Assembly: GCA_964556425.1 (NCBI GenBank)
Contig: CAZKWC010000069.1
Coordinates: 1-15,909, forward strand
Direction of reading: 5' to 3'
Source of the DNA: JALQUL01 sp964556425
GTDB lineage: Bacteria > Pseudomonadota > Gammaproteobacteria > Burkholderiales > Burkholderiaceae_C
Length of the DNA: 15,909 nt
Both the position numbers and the translations under genes were made by a program. The number at the start of each line of letters is the position of its first letter. The first letter of the stretch is position 1. Shown in pieces: positions 6,426-13,905 of the stretch. The notes under the pieces were generated by a model. That model had not been told where the DNA came from. It made no database searches and was given only the letters and a program-made list of their open reading frames with translations.

Positions 6426-8759
6426 ATGATGCTAAGTTCTATACAAATTGAAAAAAGCCCTGCAGGTCAATCGCACATACATGAAAGTGCAATAGCCCAA
6501 GTGGCTGGGCAGGCTGTGTATATAGATGACATTGCTGAAATTCAAGGCACACTTTACGCTGCACCCATTATGTCTAAAGTGGCACACGGCAATATAGTCG
6601 CAATTCACACCAATAAAGCATATGCACTTGAAGGAGTGTGTGAGGTGGTATTAGCCAATGACATACCAGGAGACGCCATTTTTGCAGCCTTTGCGCACGA
6701 CGAAGCGATTTTTGCAAAAAACAAAGTTGAACATATTGGCCAAGTGATTGGCTTGGTGGTGGCCAAAAGTGTGTCTATTGCGAGGCGAGCCGCCCAACTT
6801 GTAGAAGTAGAAATTGAAGAACTACCCGCTGTATTAGAGGTAAAACAAGCATTAGCCCAGAAAAATTTTGTATTGCCTCCAGTAAAAGTTACGCGTGGCA
6901 ACCCAGAGCTAGGCTTCGAACAATCGGCTCACATTTTGCATGGTGAATTAGAAGTAGGCGGACAAGAACATTTTTATTTGGAAGGGCAAATTGCTTACGC
7001 CCTACCGCAAGAACAAAATACTTGGTTGGTGTACTCCAGTACTCAACACCCTGGAGAAGTTCAACATTGGGTAGCCCATGCATTGGGTATTCATAACAAT
7101 CAAGTCACTATTGAGTGCAGAAGATTAGGCGGTGGTTTTGGAGGTAAAGAAACCCAAGCTGGGCATATGGCGGTGTGGGCCAGTTTAGCAGCGCTTAAAA
7201 CCAAAGCACCTGTTAAATTAAGACTAGACCGTGACGAAGATTTTATGATCACCGGCAAGCGTCATCCGTTTTCATATGAATGGAAAGTCGGCTTTGATAC
7301 CAATGGAAAAATAACCGCGCTGCAACTCATGATGGCGGCACATTGTGGTTTTAGTGCCGACCTTAGCGGTCCTGTGGCTGACCGTGCTGTGTTTCATGCC
7401 GACAATGCTTATTTTTTAGAGAATGTTGAAATTAATTCTTATCGATTAAAGCTCAATACACAAAGTCATACGGCATTTAGAGGTTTTGGTGGCCCCCAAG
7501 GCGTGATCGTCATTGAAACCATTATGGGCGATATTGCTAGGCATTTACAGCTTGACCCGTTAGCCGTTAGAAAGCTCAATTATTACGGCATTACCGAGCG
7601 CAATACCACTCATTATCAAATGAAAATTGAAGATAATATTTTATTGCCCTTGACTCTTCAACTCGAACAATCTAGTCAATACCAAGAGCGCCGCTTAGCC
7701 ATTCAACAATTTAATGATCATAGCCCTTTTATTAAAAAAGGCCTAGCCATCACTCCGGTTAAATTTGGTATATCTTTTACTGCCACTTTGTTTAATCAAG
7801 CTGGGGCTACCGTGCATGTTTACACCGATGGCACGGTACAAGTGAACCATGGCGGGGTTGAGATGGGTCAAGGCCTGCATACCAAGGTATGTCAAATTGC
7901 GGCTGACACCTTAGGCTTAAGCTTAGATCAAATCAGGATTACCCCAACCAACACTGGTAAAATTCCCAATGCCTCAGCTACTGCTGCTTCTGCAGGCACC
8001 GATTTAAATGGCCGTGCGGTACAGTTTGCAGCACGCAATATTCGAGATAATTTAGCTGCTTTTGTAGCAGGCTTAGATGGTTGCGGCGCAGGGGCCATTC
8101 AGTTTAGCAATAATCAAATTCACTCCCCTTCTGTTAGCAGAAATTTTGCTGAAGTTGTGGGTATGGCTTATGCCAATCGTATTCAATTATGGAGTGATGG
8201 CTTTTATCGCACACCTAAAATTCATTACGACAAAACGACTTTAAGTGGCAGGCCTTTTTATTATTTTGCCTATGGTGTTGCTTGTAGCGAAGTAGCAATC
8301 GACACACTTACTGGCGAAAATAAAGTCTTACAAGTCGATATTTTGTATGACGCTGGAAATAGTATTAACCCCGCCATTGATTACGGCCAAGTAGCCGGTG
8401 GTTTTGTTCAGGGCATGGGTTGGCTCACTACCGAAGAATTAGTCTGGAACCATAAAGGTAGTTTAAGCACACACGCACCTAGTACTTATAAAATTCCAAC
8501 GCTTGGCGACATCCCTGCTGATTTTAAAATTGACTTTTGGCATGAGGCTAATCCAGAGGACAATGTGTTTGGTTCTAAAGCGGTAGGCGAACCACCATTT
8601 ATGCTGGCCATTAGTATTTATGAAGCCCTGCGTGATGCGCTGCAGAGTGCTAAAAAGGCTAGCCTTATTCCAAATCAAATGAATACAGATGAGCCTATTC
8701 AGTTAAGAACCCCTGCTACTCCTGAAAACATTTTAAAAAGTTTAGGCCAATTAAAATAA
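6426..8759 (+). CDS. xdhB: xanthine dehydrogenase large (molybdopterin) subunit
   Basis: Catalytic subunit that binds the molybdenum cofactor and hydroxylates hypoxanthine and xanthine. From the ATG at 6426 it has 777 residues, normal for XdhB. By motif, the active-site residues of bovine xanthine oxidoreductase are all present: Q207 (STQ; bovine Q767), E242 (GGGFGGKE; E802), R320 (DRAVFH; R880), R352 (FRGFGG; R912) and the catalytic base E722 (GEPP; E1261). The E242/R320 pair argues for true xanthine/hypoxanthine specificity rather than an aldehyde oxidase. The open frame extends back to a TTG at 6375, but those 17 extra residues are not family-like. ATG 6426 or 6429 precedes the conserved HESAIAQVAGQAVYIDDI segment, though neither has a clear Shine-Dalgarno sequence. 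The 132-base gap after xdhA shows no terminator. No xdhC follows. The stop region overlaps the end of xseA by 9 bases. Confidence 0.95.
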   Translation: MMLSSIQIEKSPAGQSHIHESAIAQVAGQAVYIDDIAEIQGTLYAAPIMSKVAHGNIVAIHTNKAYALEGVCEVVLANDIPGDAIFAAFAHDEAIFAKNKVEHIGQVIGLVVAKSVSIARRAAQLVEVEIEELPAVLEVKQALAQKNFVLPPVKVTRGNPELGFEQSAHILHGELEVGGQEHFYLEGQIAYALPQEQNTWLVYSSTQHPGEVQHWVAHALGIHNNQVTIECRRLGGGFGGKETQAGHMAVWASLAALKTKAPVKLRLDRDEDFMITGKRHPFSYEWKVGFDTNGKITALQLMMAAHCGFSADLSGPVADRAVFHADNAYFLENVEINSYRLKLNTQSHTAFRGFGGPQGVIVIETIMGDIARHLQLDPLAVRKLNYYGITERNTTHYQMKIEDNILLPLTLQLEQSSQYQERRLAIQQFNDHSPFIKKGLAITPVKFGISFTATLFNQAGATVHVYTDGTVQVNHGGVEMGQGLHTKVCQIAADTLGLSLDQIRITPTNTGKIPNASATAASAGTDLNGRAVQFAARNIRDNLAAFVAGLDGCGAGAIQFSNNQIHSPSVSRNFAEVVGMAYANRIQLWSDGFYRTPKIHYDKTTLSGRPFYYFAYGVACSEVAIDTLTGENKVLQVDILYDAGNSINPAIDYGQVAGGFVQGMGWLTTEELVWNHKGSLSTHAPSTYKIPTLGDIPADFKIDFWHEANPEDNVFGSKAVGEPPFMLAISIYEALRDALQSAKKASLIPNQMNTDEPIQLRTPATPENILKSLGQLK

Positions 8760-10142
8760 GCTATCTGAGGCGCTTTCGGGCGCATTAGTCGCATTTTGTA
8801 TAGTCGTGTGACTTGAAGTCATGTGTGGTAATAAGGCTTCTACCCCGACCTTTAATTTGCCATCTTGCAGCATTACCTCTAATTTTTGGCCAGCCTTTAC
8901 TTCAGCTATTGAACTAATGGCTTGGCCTTTGGTATTTTCTAATCGAGCATAACCTCTTGCAATGACTTTGTTCGGCGAAAGCATTTCGAGTTGAGCGCTT
9001 AAACCGTCAATTTTATTTTGTGATTGAGCTATTTGTGCTTGTGTAAGAGCAGGAAGTGCTTTAGCGAAATTATTTTGTAAATGATGTTGGTTTTGCAAAT
9101 AGCGACTAGCTCCTAATTGAAGTTGATGTGTGAGCTGTGCTAAATGTTGTGCCTGCGCTGCCAAGCGATTAGAGGGCCTACCTAAACGGGCTAATAAGCG
9201 ATCCAAATTCATTTCTTGTTGATCTATTTTGCGATAGAGTGCATCTAGCATTCTTTGATTGAGTTGCACTAAAACCGATTCCCAAGCCTGAGTGGGCTCG
9301 CAAATTAATTCGGCTGCAGCAGTGGGAGTAGCTGCTCTTACATCGGCAACAAAATCGGCAATAGTGAAGTCCGTTTCATGTCCTACCCCGCTCACCACCG
9401 GAACCGAACAGTTCGCAATCTTATGCGCTAATTGCTCGTTGTTAAACGACCATAAATCCTCAATCGAACCTCCGCCGCGCACCAACAAAATCACTTCGAT
9501 GGGTGGCTGATTGTTTTCTAGAGCGCTCAAATTATATTGCTCAAGATTGTCAAAGGCTTTTAATAACTCTTGGGCTGCGCCTGCGCCCTGCACTGAGGCA
9601 GGCGCCATAATGACTTTGATGTGCGGCACACGCCTTGCCAAAGTGCTTGCAACATCTCTTAGGGCCGCAGCACCTAAAGAGGTAATTAGACCCACTGTTT
9701 TAGGCATTAAGGGTAAGCTACGTTTACGACTTTGTTCGAACAAACCTTGCTGCTCAAGTTGTGACTTTAACAACATAAACTGCTCAAAAAGTGTGCCTAA
9801 ACCCGCTTGCTTGATGCTTTCCACAATTAATTGCAAATCACCTCTTGGGGCATAAACATCAATTTTGGCTCGAATTTCAACCATATCCCCATTTTTAGGA
9901 GAAAAATCTAACTGTGAAGCCGCCCTTTTAAACATGGCACAACGAAGTTGACCCTGAGCATCTTTTAAAGAAAAATAACAATGGCCACTTGCAGCACGCA
10001 TAAAACCACTAATTTCGCCTTTCACCAGCACCGGATTGAACTGTTGTTCAAGTGCTTTTGCTAAAGCAATACACAATTGCCCTACATTCCAGACTGCTAA
10101 ATGGGTGTTTTTAATTGAAAAACTAAAATCTTCTGTGTTCAT
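8751..10142 (-). CDS. xseA: exodeoxyribonuclease VII large subunit
   Basis: Catalytic subunit of exonuclease VII, which degrades single-stranded DNA from either end into oligonucleotides and works with several copies of the small subunit XseB. At 463 residues it has the usual length. An N-terminal OB-fold DNA-binding domain covers about 18-112. The catalytic domain follows, with RGGGSIEDLWSFN (222-234) and GVGHETDFTIADFVADVRA (252-270), the two hallmark segments. A Q-rich helical, coiled-coil-like region runs from about 285 to 400. Near the C-terminus a conserved ISPNKVLARGYA-like segment appears here as LSPNKVIARGYA. The ATG at 10142 is the first plausible start, but no strong ribosome binding site is visible. 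xseB is not in the window. The gene is divergent from exbB and convergent with xdhB, sharing its last 9 bases with the xdhB end. Confidence 0.95.
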   Translation of the reverse strand: MNTEDFSFSIKNTHLAVWNVGQLCIALAKALEQQFNPVLVKGEISGFMRAASGHCYFSLKDAQGQLRCAMFKRAASQLDFSPKNGDMVEIRAKIDVYAPRGDLQLIVESIKQAGLGTLFEQFMLLKSQLEQQGLFEQSRKRSLPLMPKTVGLITSLGAAALRDVASTLARRVPHIKVIMAPASVQGAGAAQELLKAFDNLEQYNLSALENNQPPIEVILLVRGGGSIEDLWSFNNEQLAHKIANCSVPVVSGVGHETDFTIADFVADVRAATPTAAAELICEPTQAWESVLVQLNQRMLDALYRKIDQQEMNLDRLLARLGRPSNRLAAQAQHLAQLTHQLQLGASRYLQNQHHLQNNFAKALPALTQAQIAQSQNKIDGLSAQLEMLSPNKVIARGYARLENTKGQAISSIAEVKAGQKLEVMLQDGKLKVGVEALLPHMTSSHTTIQNATNAPESASDSLF

Positions 10143-10154
10143 TATGTTCTGTTC

Positions 10155-10163
10155 TGCGATAAT
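10155..10163 (+). promoter_or_regulatory. candidate extended -10 promoter for exbB
   Basis: TGCGATAAT is an extended -10 element with 5 of 6 matches in the hexamer, within the 73-base gap between divergent xseA and exbB. No good -35 box is seen. The start would be near 10170 and the leader about 45 bases. Confidence 0.33.
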
Positions 10164-10202
10164 CTCAATATTGTGACTTTACCCCATTTCCTTTTGGTTC
10201 AC

Positions 10203-10218
10203 GGAGATCAGTGCTTTG
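10203..10218 (+). promoter_or_regulatory. ribosome binding site that fixes a TTG start for exbB
   Basis: GGAG (10203-10206) stands 9 bases before TTG at 10216. No ATG or GTG in the exbB frame lies nearby; the GTG at 10211 is out of frame. The protein read from this TTG begins directly with the expected N-terminal helix, so a TTG start is the best reading. Confidence 0.6.
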
Positions 10219-10842
10219 TTGTCTATCATTCAAGCGGCCGGCTGGCCTATCTGGCCCCTCATTATTTGTTCAATCGTGGCTTTAGCCCTTATTGTTGAAC
10301 GTTTTATTAGCTACAAGTCTAGCAAAATCATCCCTGCAAAATTGCTAGATGATGCGATGACTGCAACCCGAACTGAATTGCCCTCTAGCGATTTAATCAG
10401 GCAACTTGAAAACACATCTGCTTATGGTGTGATTTTAGGTGCGGGTCTGCAAACTTTGCGCAGCAGCACCAAACCCAGTCCAGCCGATGTCAAATCGGCT
10501 ATGGAAGGTGCTGGCAAACGAGTGCAGCAACGACTGGAAAAAAACCTTTCTGCCCTAGCCACCATCGCCTCTGCAGCCCCATTATTGGGCTTGTTAGGTA
10601 CTGTGATTGGTATGATTGAAATTTTTGGTGGTCAAACAGGCGCAACCGGCTCTAATCCAGCAGCTTTGGCTCATGGTATTTCTGTGGCTTTATACAACAC
10701 GGCTTTTGGGCTTATTGTTGCTATTCCATCACTTATGTTCTGGCGCTATTTCCGCACTCGTGTTGACGCCTACCTCACTGAAATGGAAGTGGGAGCCGAC
10801 CGTTTTGCTCGTCATCTTAAAGACCGTTTTGATCTCTCTTAA
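10216..10842 (+). CDS. exbB: MotA/TolQ/ExbB-family proton channel subunit
   Basis: Inner-membrane protein of the ExbB/TolQ family. Together with ExbD it uses the proton gradient to drive a periplasmic partner, usually TonB. The 208-residue protein shows the three expected transmembrane segments: about 9-29, 112-137 and 151-177. Between the first two is a cytoplasmic helical region. Family motifs are APLLGLLGTVIGMI (121-134) and NTAFGLIVAIP (161-171). Translation probably starts at a TTG with a GGAG ribosome binding site. exbD follows after three bases, so the two are cotranscribed. No tonB or tolA gene is present, so it could equally serve a Tol-like role. In Burkholderiales I recall this pair commonly standing next to lpxK, which hints at an envelope function, but the partner is not shown by this sequence. 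Confidence 0.9.
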   Translation: MLSIIQAAGWPIWPLIICSIVALALIVERFISYKSSKIIPAKLLDDAMTATRTELPSSDLIRQLENTSAYGVILGAGLQTLRSSTKPSPADVKSAMEGAGKRVQQRLEKNLSALATIASAAPLLGLLGTVIGMIEIFGGQTGATGSNPAALAHGISVALYNTAFGLIVAIPSLMFWRYFRTRVDAYLTEMEVGADRFARHLKDRFDLS

Positions 10843-10845
10843 ATC

Positions 10846-11268
10846 ATGAACTTTCGACGCCCCTCCAAAGATGAGCCCGAGATCAATCTGATCCCTTTTA
10901 TTGATGTGCTGTTAGTCGTTTTAATATTTTTAATGCTCTCCACTACTTATGCAAAAGTGAGTGAGTTAAAAATTACCCTACCATCTGCTAACGCAGATGC
11001 AGCCCAAGACTATCCAACTGAAGTAACTGTCACGATTAGCAGCGACGGCCGATATGCTGTCAACCAGCTCACCTTGCCTACCCCTAGCATAGAAGCCCTC
11101 ACCTTGGCTCTTACAGAGGCCTCCAAAGGCAATAAAGAAGCTATTGTGATTATTCATGCCGATGCATTAAGCACGCATCAATCGGTTATTTCTGTGTTAG
11201 ATGCAGCCAGAGCGAGTGGTTTACCAAAAATTACTTTTGCTAGTCAAAAGAATAATTCTGGCAATTAA
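10846..11268 (+). CDS. exbD: ExbD/TolR-family energy-transducing protein
   Basis: Partner of ExbB in a proton-driven inner-membrane motor. The 140-residue protein has a short cytoplasmic N-terminus and one transmembrane helix at about 16-34, containing the essential aspartate D20 in NLIPFIDVLLVVLIFLM. A periplasmic domain of about 105 residues ends near VLDAARASGLPKITFAS, the typical ExbD C-terminal strand. The ATG comes three bases after the exbB stop, with no Shine-Dalgarno sequence of its own, so translational coupling is likely. A 190-base gap separates it from lpxK. ExbD and TolR cannot be told apart firmly from this sequence. Confidence 0.92.
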   Translation: MNFRRPSKDEPEINLIPFIDVLLVVLIFLMLSTTYAKVSELKITLPSANADAAQDYPTEVTVTISSDGRYAVNQLTLPTPSIEALTLALTEASKGNKEAIVIIHADALSTHQSVISVLDAARASGLPKITFASQKNNSGN

Positions 11269-11309
11269 ATAAAGCATCAAAAGCTTGCTTGTAATAGTGC
11301 TAATGGCTT

Positions 11310-11341
11310 GCTCTCACTCATTGATTCATCAGTAAGAGAGC
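11310..11341 (+). other. inverted repeat between exbD and lpxK
   Basis: GCTCTC (11310-11315) pairs with GAGAGC (11336-11341), extended by ACT/AGT past a two-base bulge. No T-run follows on either strand, so it is not a classical terminator. It may be an mRNA processing or stabilising stem. The rest of the 190-base gap shows no good promoter. Confidence 0.35.
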
Positions 11342-11458
11342 TGTCAATGGCGGTATTAATCAGCCAAGTTATTCGTTTGAAATTTCAAGTGCATGATTTA
11401 AAAACTGATTTTGCTATTTAGCTTTAGTTATTTCAATTATTTTTAATAGGATTATCAA

Positions 11459-12496
11459 TTGGGCTTATCGCCAGCCACCCTGCAAACCCTACAAACCGCT
11501 TGGCAACAAGTGGGGGTTTTGCATTATTTTTTACGGTTTTTAAGTTTTATCTATGCGGGCCTATTAAGCCTCAAACAGCTTTTTATACAACTAGGCTTTA
11601 TCAAAACAACACATTTGCCGGTCAAAATTATAGTGGTGGGCAATGTTATTGCTGGCGGGGCTGGAAAAACGCCAACCGTTATTGCCGTGGTTGAATATCT
11701 TCAACAAAAAGGCTTGAAGGTGGGGATTATTTCTAGAGGTTATGGCAGGCAGCTGCACTCGGGCAACCAAAATCAAGCCCTAGAAATTATGCCCAACACC
11801 AGTGCTACTATCGCTGGCGATGAACCCTTGTTATTAAAAAAAATATGCCAAGTACCGGTATTTGTATCCACAAAAAGAGTCGCCGCTGCCCAAGCTTTAT
11901 TAGCACAATATCCAGAAACTCAAATTATTGTCAGTGATGACGGTCTTCAGCATACCGCTTTACCGCGCATGCTAGAGGTGATTGTTTTTGATGACAGAGG
12001 GGTAGGCAATGGCCGACTTATTCCTGCTGGCCTACTAAGAGAAAAGTGGCCTAGAACTTTAACTAAGCAGTCAAGTAACCACACTTTAGTCTTACACACA
12101 GGACAGTCACCCGCTTTTGAGGGATTTTATGCCCAGCGTCAATTACAAAATTTTGCCACCAATGGTTGGGGTCAAAAAAAATCACTAGCCGAATTTTTAA
12201 GTAGCCAGAATAATGCTCTCGCTGCAATCGCTTCGCCCAATGCATTTTTTGAAATGTTAGAAAAAAAAGGCCTGACACTTCAAGACAAACTACCGTTAGC
12301 CGATCATGATGATTTTATGAATTGGCATTTGCCACTAACTTGGCAGAACACCAATGTATTTTGTACCGAAAAAGATGCAGTTAAACTATGGCCTTTATTT
12401 CCAGAAATATGGGCTATTGGTTTAGACTTCAAGCCAGAAAAAACTTTTTTTGATGCCCTAGACCAAGCCTTTAATCTCAACCAAACAGTCAATTAA
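11459..12496 (+). CDS. lpxK: tetraacyldisaccharide 4'-kinase
   Basis: Membrane-associated kinase that phosphorylates the 4' position of the lipid A precursor disaccharide-1-phosphate to make lipid IVA, using ATP. At 345 residues it has the normal length. A hydrophobic N-terminal segment (about 20-46) anchors it to the inner membrane. The modified P-loop GNVIAGGAGKTPT (61-73) is diagnostic. It is followed by ISRGYGR (91-97), GDEP (120-123) and DDGLQH (160-165), all LpxK motifs. The most likely start is TTG at 11459, with AGGA (11448-11451) 7 bases upstream; the first ATG lies far inside conserved sequence. It sits in the order exbB-exbD-lpxK-Trm112-kdsB, which joins lipid A and KDO biosynthesis. 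A 227-base gap with its own promoter follows. Confidence 0.95.
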   Translation: MGLSPATLQTLQTAWQQVGVLHYFLRFLSFIYAGLLSLKQLFIQLGFIKTTHLPVKIIVVGNVIAGGAGKTPTVIAVVEYLQQKGLKVGIISRGYGRQLHSGNQNQALEIMPNTSATIAGDEPLLLKKICQVPVFVSTKRVAAAQALLAQYPETQIIVSDDGLQHTALPRMLEVIVFDDRGVGNGRLIPAGLLREKWPRTLTKQSSNHTLVLHTGQSPAFEGFYAQRQLQNFATNGWGQKKSLAEFLSSQNNALAAIASPNAFFEMLEKKGLTLQDKLPLADHDDFMNWHLPLTWQNTNVFCTEKDAVKLWPLFPEIWAIGLDFKPEKTFFDALDQAFNLNQTVN

Positions 12497-12619
12497 CCTT
12501 TAGGTGTATGAGTGGCCAGAATTTAAAATAATTGGTTAAAGCTTATTCCACCCTTTGCAATGACTATCAGTATTGAACATTAGATAGGGTCACTTTACTA
12601 TTTGGCATGCAGCTATAAG

Positions 12620-12649
12620 TTGAGCGTTTTGTATCAAGCTTCATATAAT
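12620..12649 (+). promoter_or_regulatory. sigma-70 promoter for the Trm112-kdsB pair
   Basis: TTGAGC (12620-12625; 4 of 6) and a perfect TATAAT (12644-12649) are separated by 18 bases. The start would be near 12656, with a leader of about 68 bases before the ATG at 12724. It is the best-looking promoter in the window and suggests that the Trm112 gene and kdsB can be transcribed independently of lpxK. Confidence 0.6.
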
Positions 12650-12723
12650 GATGCTTATCCTATTAAAATAAGCTATTTACCTTGTTTTAATTTTTGTTTT
12701 TTTATTCTATGTGAAGGTTGGTT

Positions 12724-12939
12724 ATGGATGTCGCAATGCTTGATTTATTGGTTTGCCCAGTCACCAAAGGGCCGCTGCGTTATGACCGCAACAAAGAGGA
12801 ATTAGTTTCCAAAAGCGCCCGTTTAGCCTACCCAGTCAGGGATGGTATTCCGGTGCTACTAGAAAACGAAGCAAGAACACTTTCAGATGATGAAATAGAA
12901 GCGCTTCACGCCGCTACTCCAGCCTCCAATACCCTCTAA
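12724..12939 (+). CDS. Trm112-family small protein (YcaR-like)
   Basis: A 71-residue protein of the UPF0434/Trm112 family, like E. coli YcaR, which also lies between lpxK and kdsB. It starts with LLDLLVCPVTKGPL-like sequence (residues 6-18; here MLDLLVCPVTKGPL). The second conserved segment is YPVRDGIPVLL (36-46). Only one cysteine (C11) of the zinc-ribbon-like motif remains, as is common in bacterial members. Eukaryotic Trm112 activates methyltransferases; the bacterial role is not established. An upstream TTG at 12718 is possible, but GAAGG (12713-12717) stands 6 bases from the ATG at 12724, which decides the start. kdsB begins one base after its stop. Confidence 0.9.
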   Translation: MDVAMLDLLVCPVTKGPLRYDRNKEELVSKSARLAYPVRDGIPVLLENEARTLSDDEIEALHAATPASNTL

Positions 12940-12940
12940 T

Positions 12941-13753
12941 ATGAGTTATACGGTTTTAATTCCGGCCCGTATGGCCTCTACCCGCTTGCCAGGTAAACCC
13001 TTGCTAGAAATAGCTGGTGTTCCAATGATTGTCAGAGTAGCACAACGTGTGCTTAGTGGCATACACCACGATCATCCCAATCCGCCACAAGTGATTGTGG
13101 CCGCCGACGACGAAAAAATCATTCAAGCCTGCCGTGACTATGGCATTAAAGCCATTCTGACCGATCTCCACCATGCGAGTGGTAGCGATAGATTAGCCCA
13201 AGCATGTGAAATCTTGGGCCTAGAAGGTGACGATCTAGTAGTGAATGTTCAAGGCGATGAGCCTTTAATAGACCCCGACTTAGTGGAACAAGTCGCTCTT
13301 GCTTTGCAAAACGATAAGTCAGCCAGTATGAGTACAGCCGCCCACACCATTACAGACTCGGCTGATTTTTTTAATCCCAATGTAGTTAAAGTAGTGCTAA
13401 ATCAAAAAAATCACGGCATTTATTTTTCTAGGGCGCCCATTCCCTGGTGGCGAGATGGCTTTGACTCCTCTAATAACGCCCAGCACTTAAGTAATAAGCA
13501 TAGCAGTAGTCTATCTATCCCGTCTTTACCTGCTATTTTGCCATTGCGCCACATTGGTATTTATGCCTATAAGGCGGGCTTTCTCAAACTTTTTCCTCAA
13601 CTCACTCCCGCTCCCTTAGAGCAACTTGAAGCACTTGAGCAATTACGTGCAATTTGGCATGGACATCAAATCGTGGTCCATTTAACCCAAAATGCACCTG
13701 CTGCAGGGGTAGATACCCCCCAAGATTTAGAAAGAGTTCGTCAATTTTTTTAA
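12941..13753 (+). CDS. kdsB: 3-deoxy-manno-octulosonate cytidylyltransferase (CMP-KDO synthetase)
   Basis: Cytoplasmic enzyme that activates KDO with CTP to CMP-KDO, the donor for the lipopolysaccharide inner core. The nucleotide-binding N-terminus is IPARMASTRLPGKPL (7-21). The metal/substrate segment NVQGDEPLI is at 102-110, and RHIGIYAY (203-210), LEQLEALEQLR (226-236) and GVDTPQDLERV (256-266) follow. At 270 residues it is slightly longer than the usual 245-260. The excess is a Ser/Asn-rich insertion at about 173-198, between IPWWRDG and the conserved RHIGIYAY strand; it is probably a surface loop. The ATG follows the Trm112 stop by one base with no Shine-Dalgarno sequence, so coupled translation is likely. 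It works in the same pathway as the upstream lpxK. Confidence 0.96.
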   Translation: MSYTVLIPARMASTRLPGKPLLEIAGVPMIVRVAQRVLSGIHHDHPNPPQVIVAADDEKIIQACRDYGIKAILTDLHHASGSDRLAQACEILGLEGDDLVVNVQGDEPLIDPDLVEQVALALQNDKSASMSTAAHTITDSADFFNPNVVKVVLNQKNHGIYFSRAPIPWWRDGFDSSNNAQHLSNKHSSSLSIPSLPAILPLRHIGIYAYKAGFLKLFPQLTPAPLEQLEALEQLRAIWHGHQIVVHLTQNAPAAGVDTPQDLERVRQFF

Positions 13754-13766
13754 AAACGTCAGCAAA

Positions 13767-13795
13767 TCGACAGCCCATACGTGATAATCTATACA
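13767..13795 (+). promoter_or_regulatory. candidate sigma-70 promoter for adk
   Basis: TCGACA (13767-13772; 5 of 6) is followed after exactly 17 bases by TATACA (13790-13795; 4 of 6). The start would be near 13802, giving adk a leader of about 100 bases that begins in the inverted repeat at 13796-13819. A second -10-like GATAAT lies at 13783-13788, without a matching -35. Confidence 0.45.
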
Positions 13796-13819
13796 TAACG
13801 CATTATTTATATTGCGTTA
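13796..13819 (+). promoter_or_regulatory. inverted repeat at the predicted adk transcription start
   Basis: TAACGCA (13796-13802) and TGCGTTA (13813-13819) form a perfect 7-bp inverted repeat around a 10-base A/T loop. No T-run follows on either strand, so it is not a terminator. It overlaps or immediately follows the predicted start site, so it could be an operator or a 5' mRNA stem. I do not recognise a regulator for it. Confidence 0.4.
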
Positions 13820-13905
13820 AAAATCAAAGAGACAACTTTTTTGCGTTTGTATTTGTTTTAACATTTACTCAGTTATTTTTACTACTTGAGGTTTTGTAGC
13901 ACACC

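Noticed and set aside
9511..9855. 114-codon plus-strand ORF opposite xseA
   Set aside because: It lies wholly inside the conserved catalytic domain of xseA on the other strand; a shadow frame.
12497..12723. Possible small gene in the gap between lpxK and the Trm112 gene
   Set aside because: The frame from 12602 only continues out of frame into the Trm112 gene; the gap is better explained as a promoter region and leader.
13654..13899. 81-codon plus-strand ORF across the end of kdsB
   Set aside because: It overlaps conserved kdsB sequence in another frame and has no family similarity; a shadow frame.
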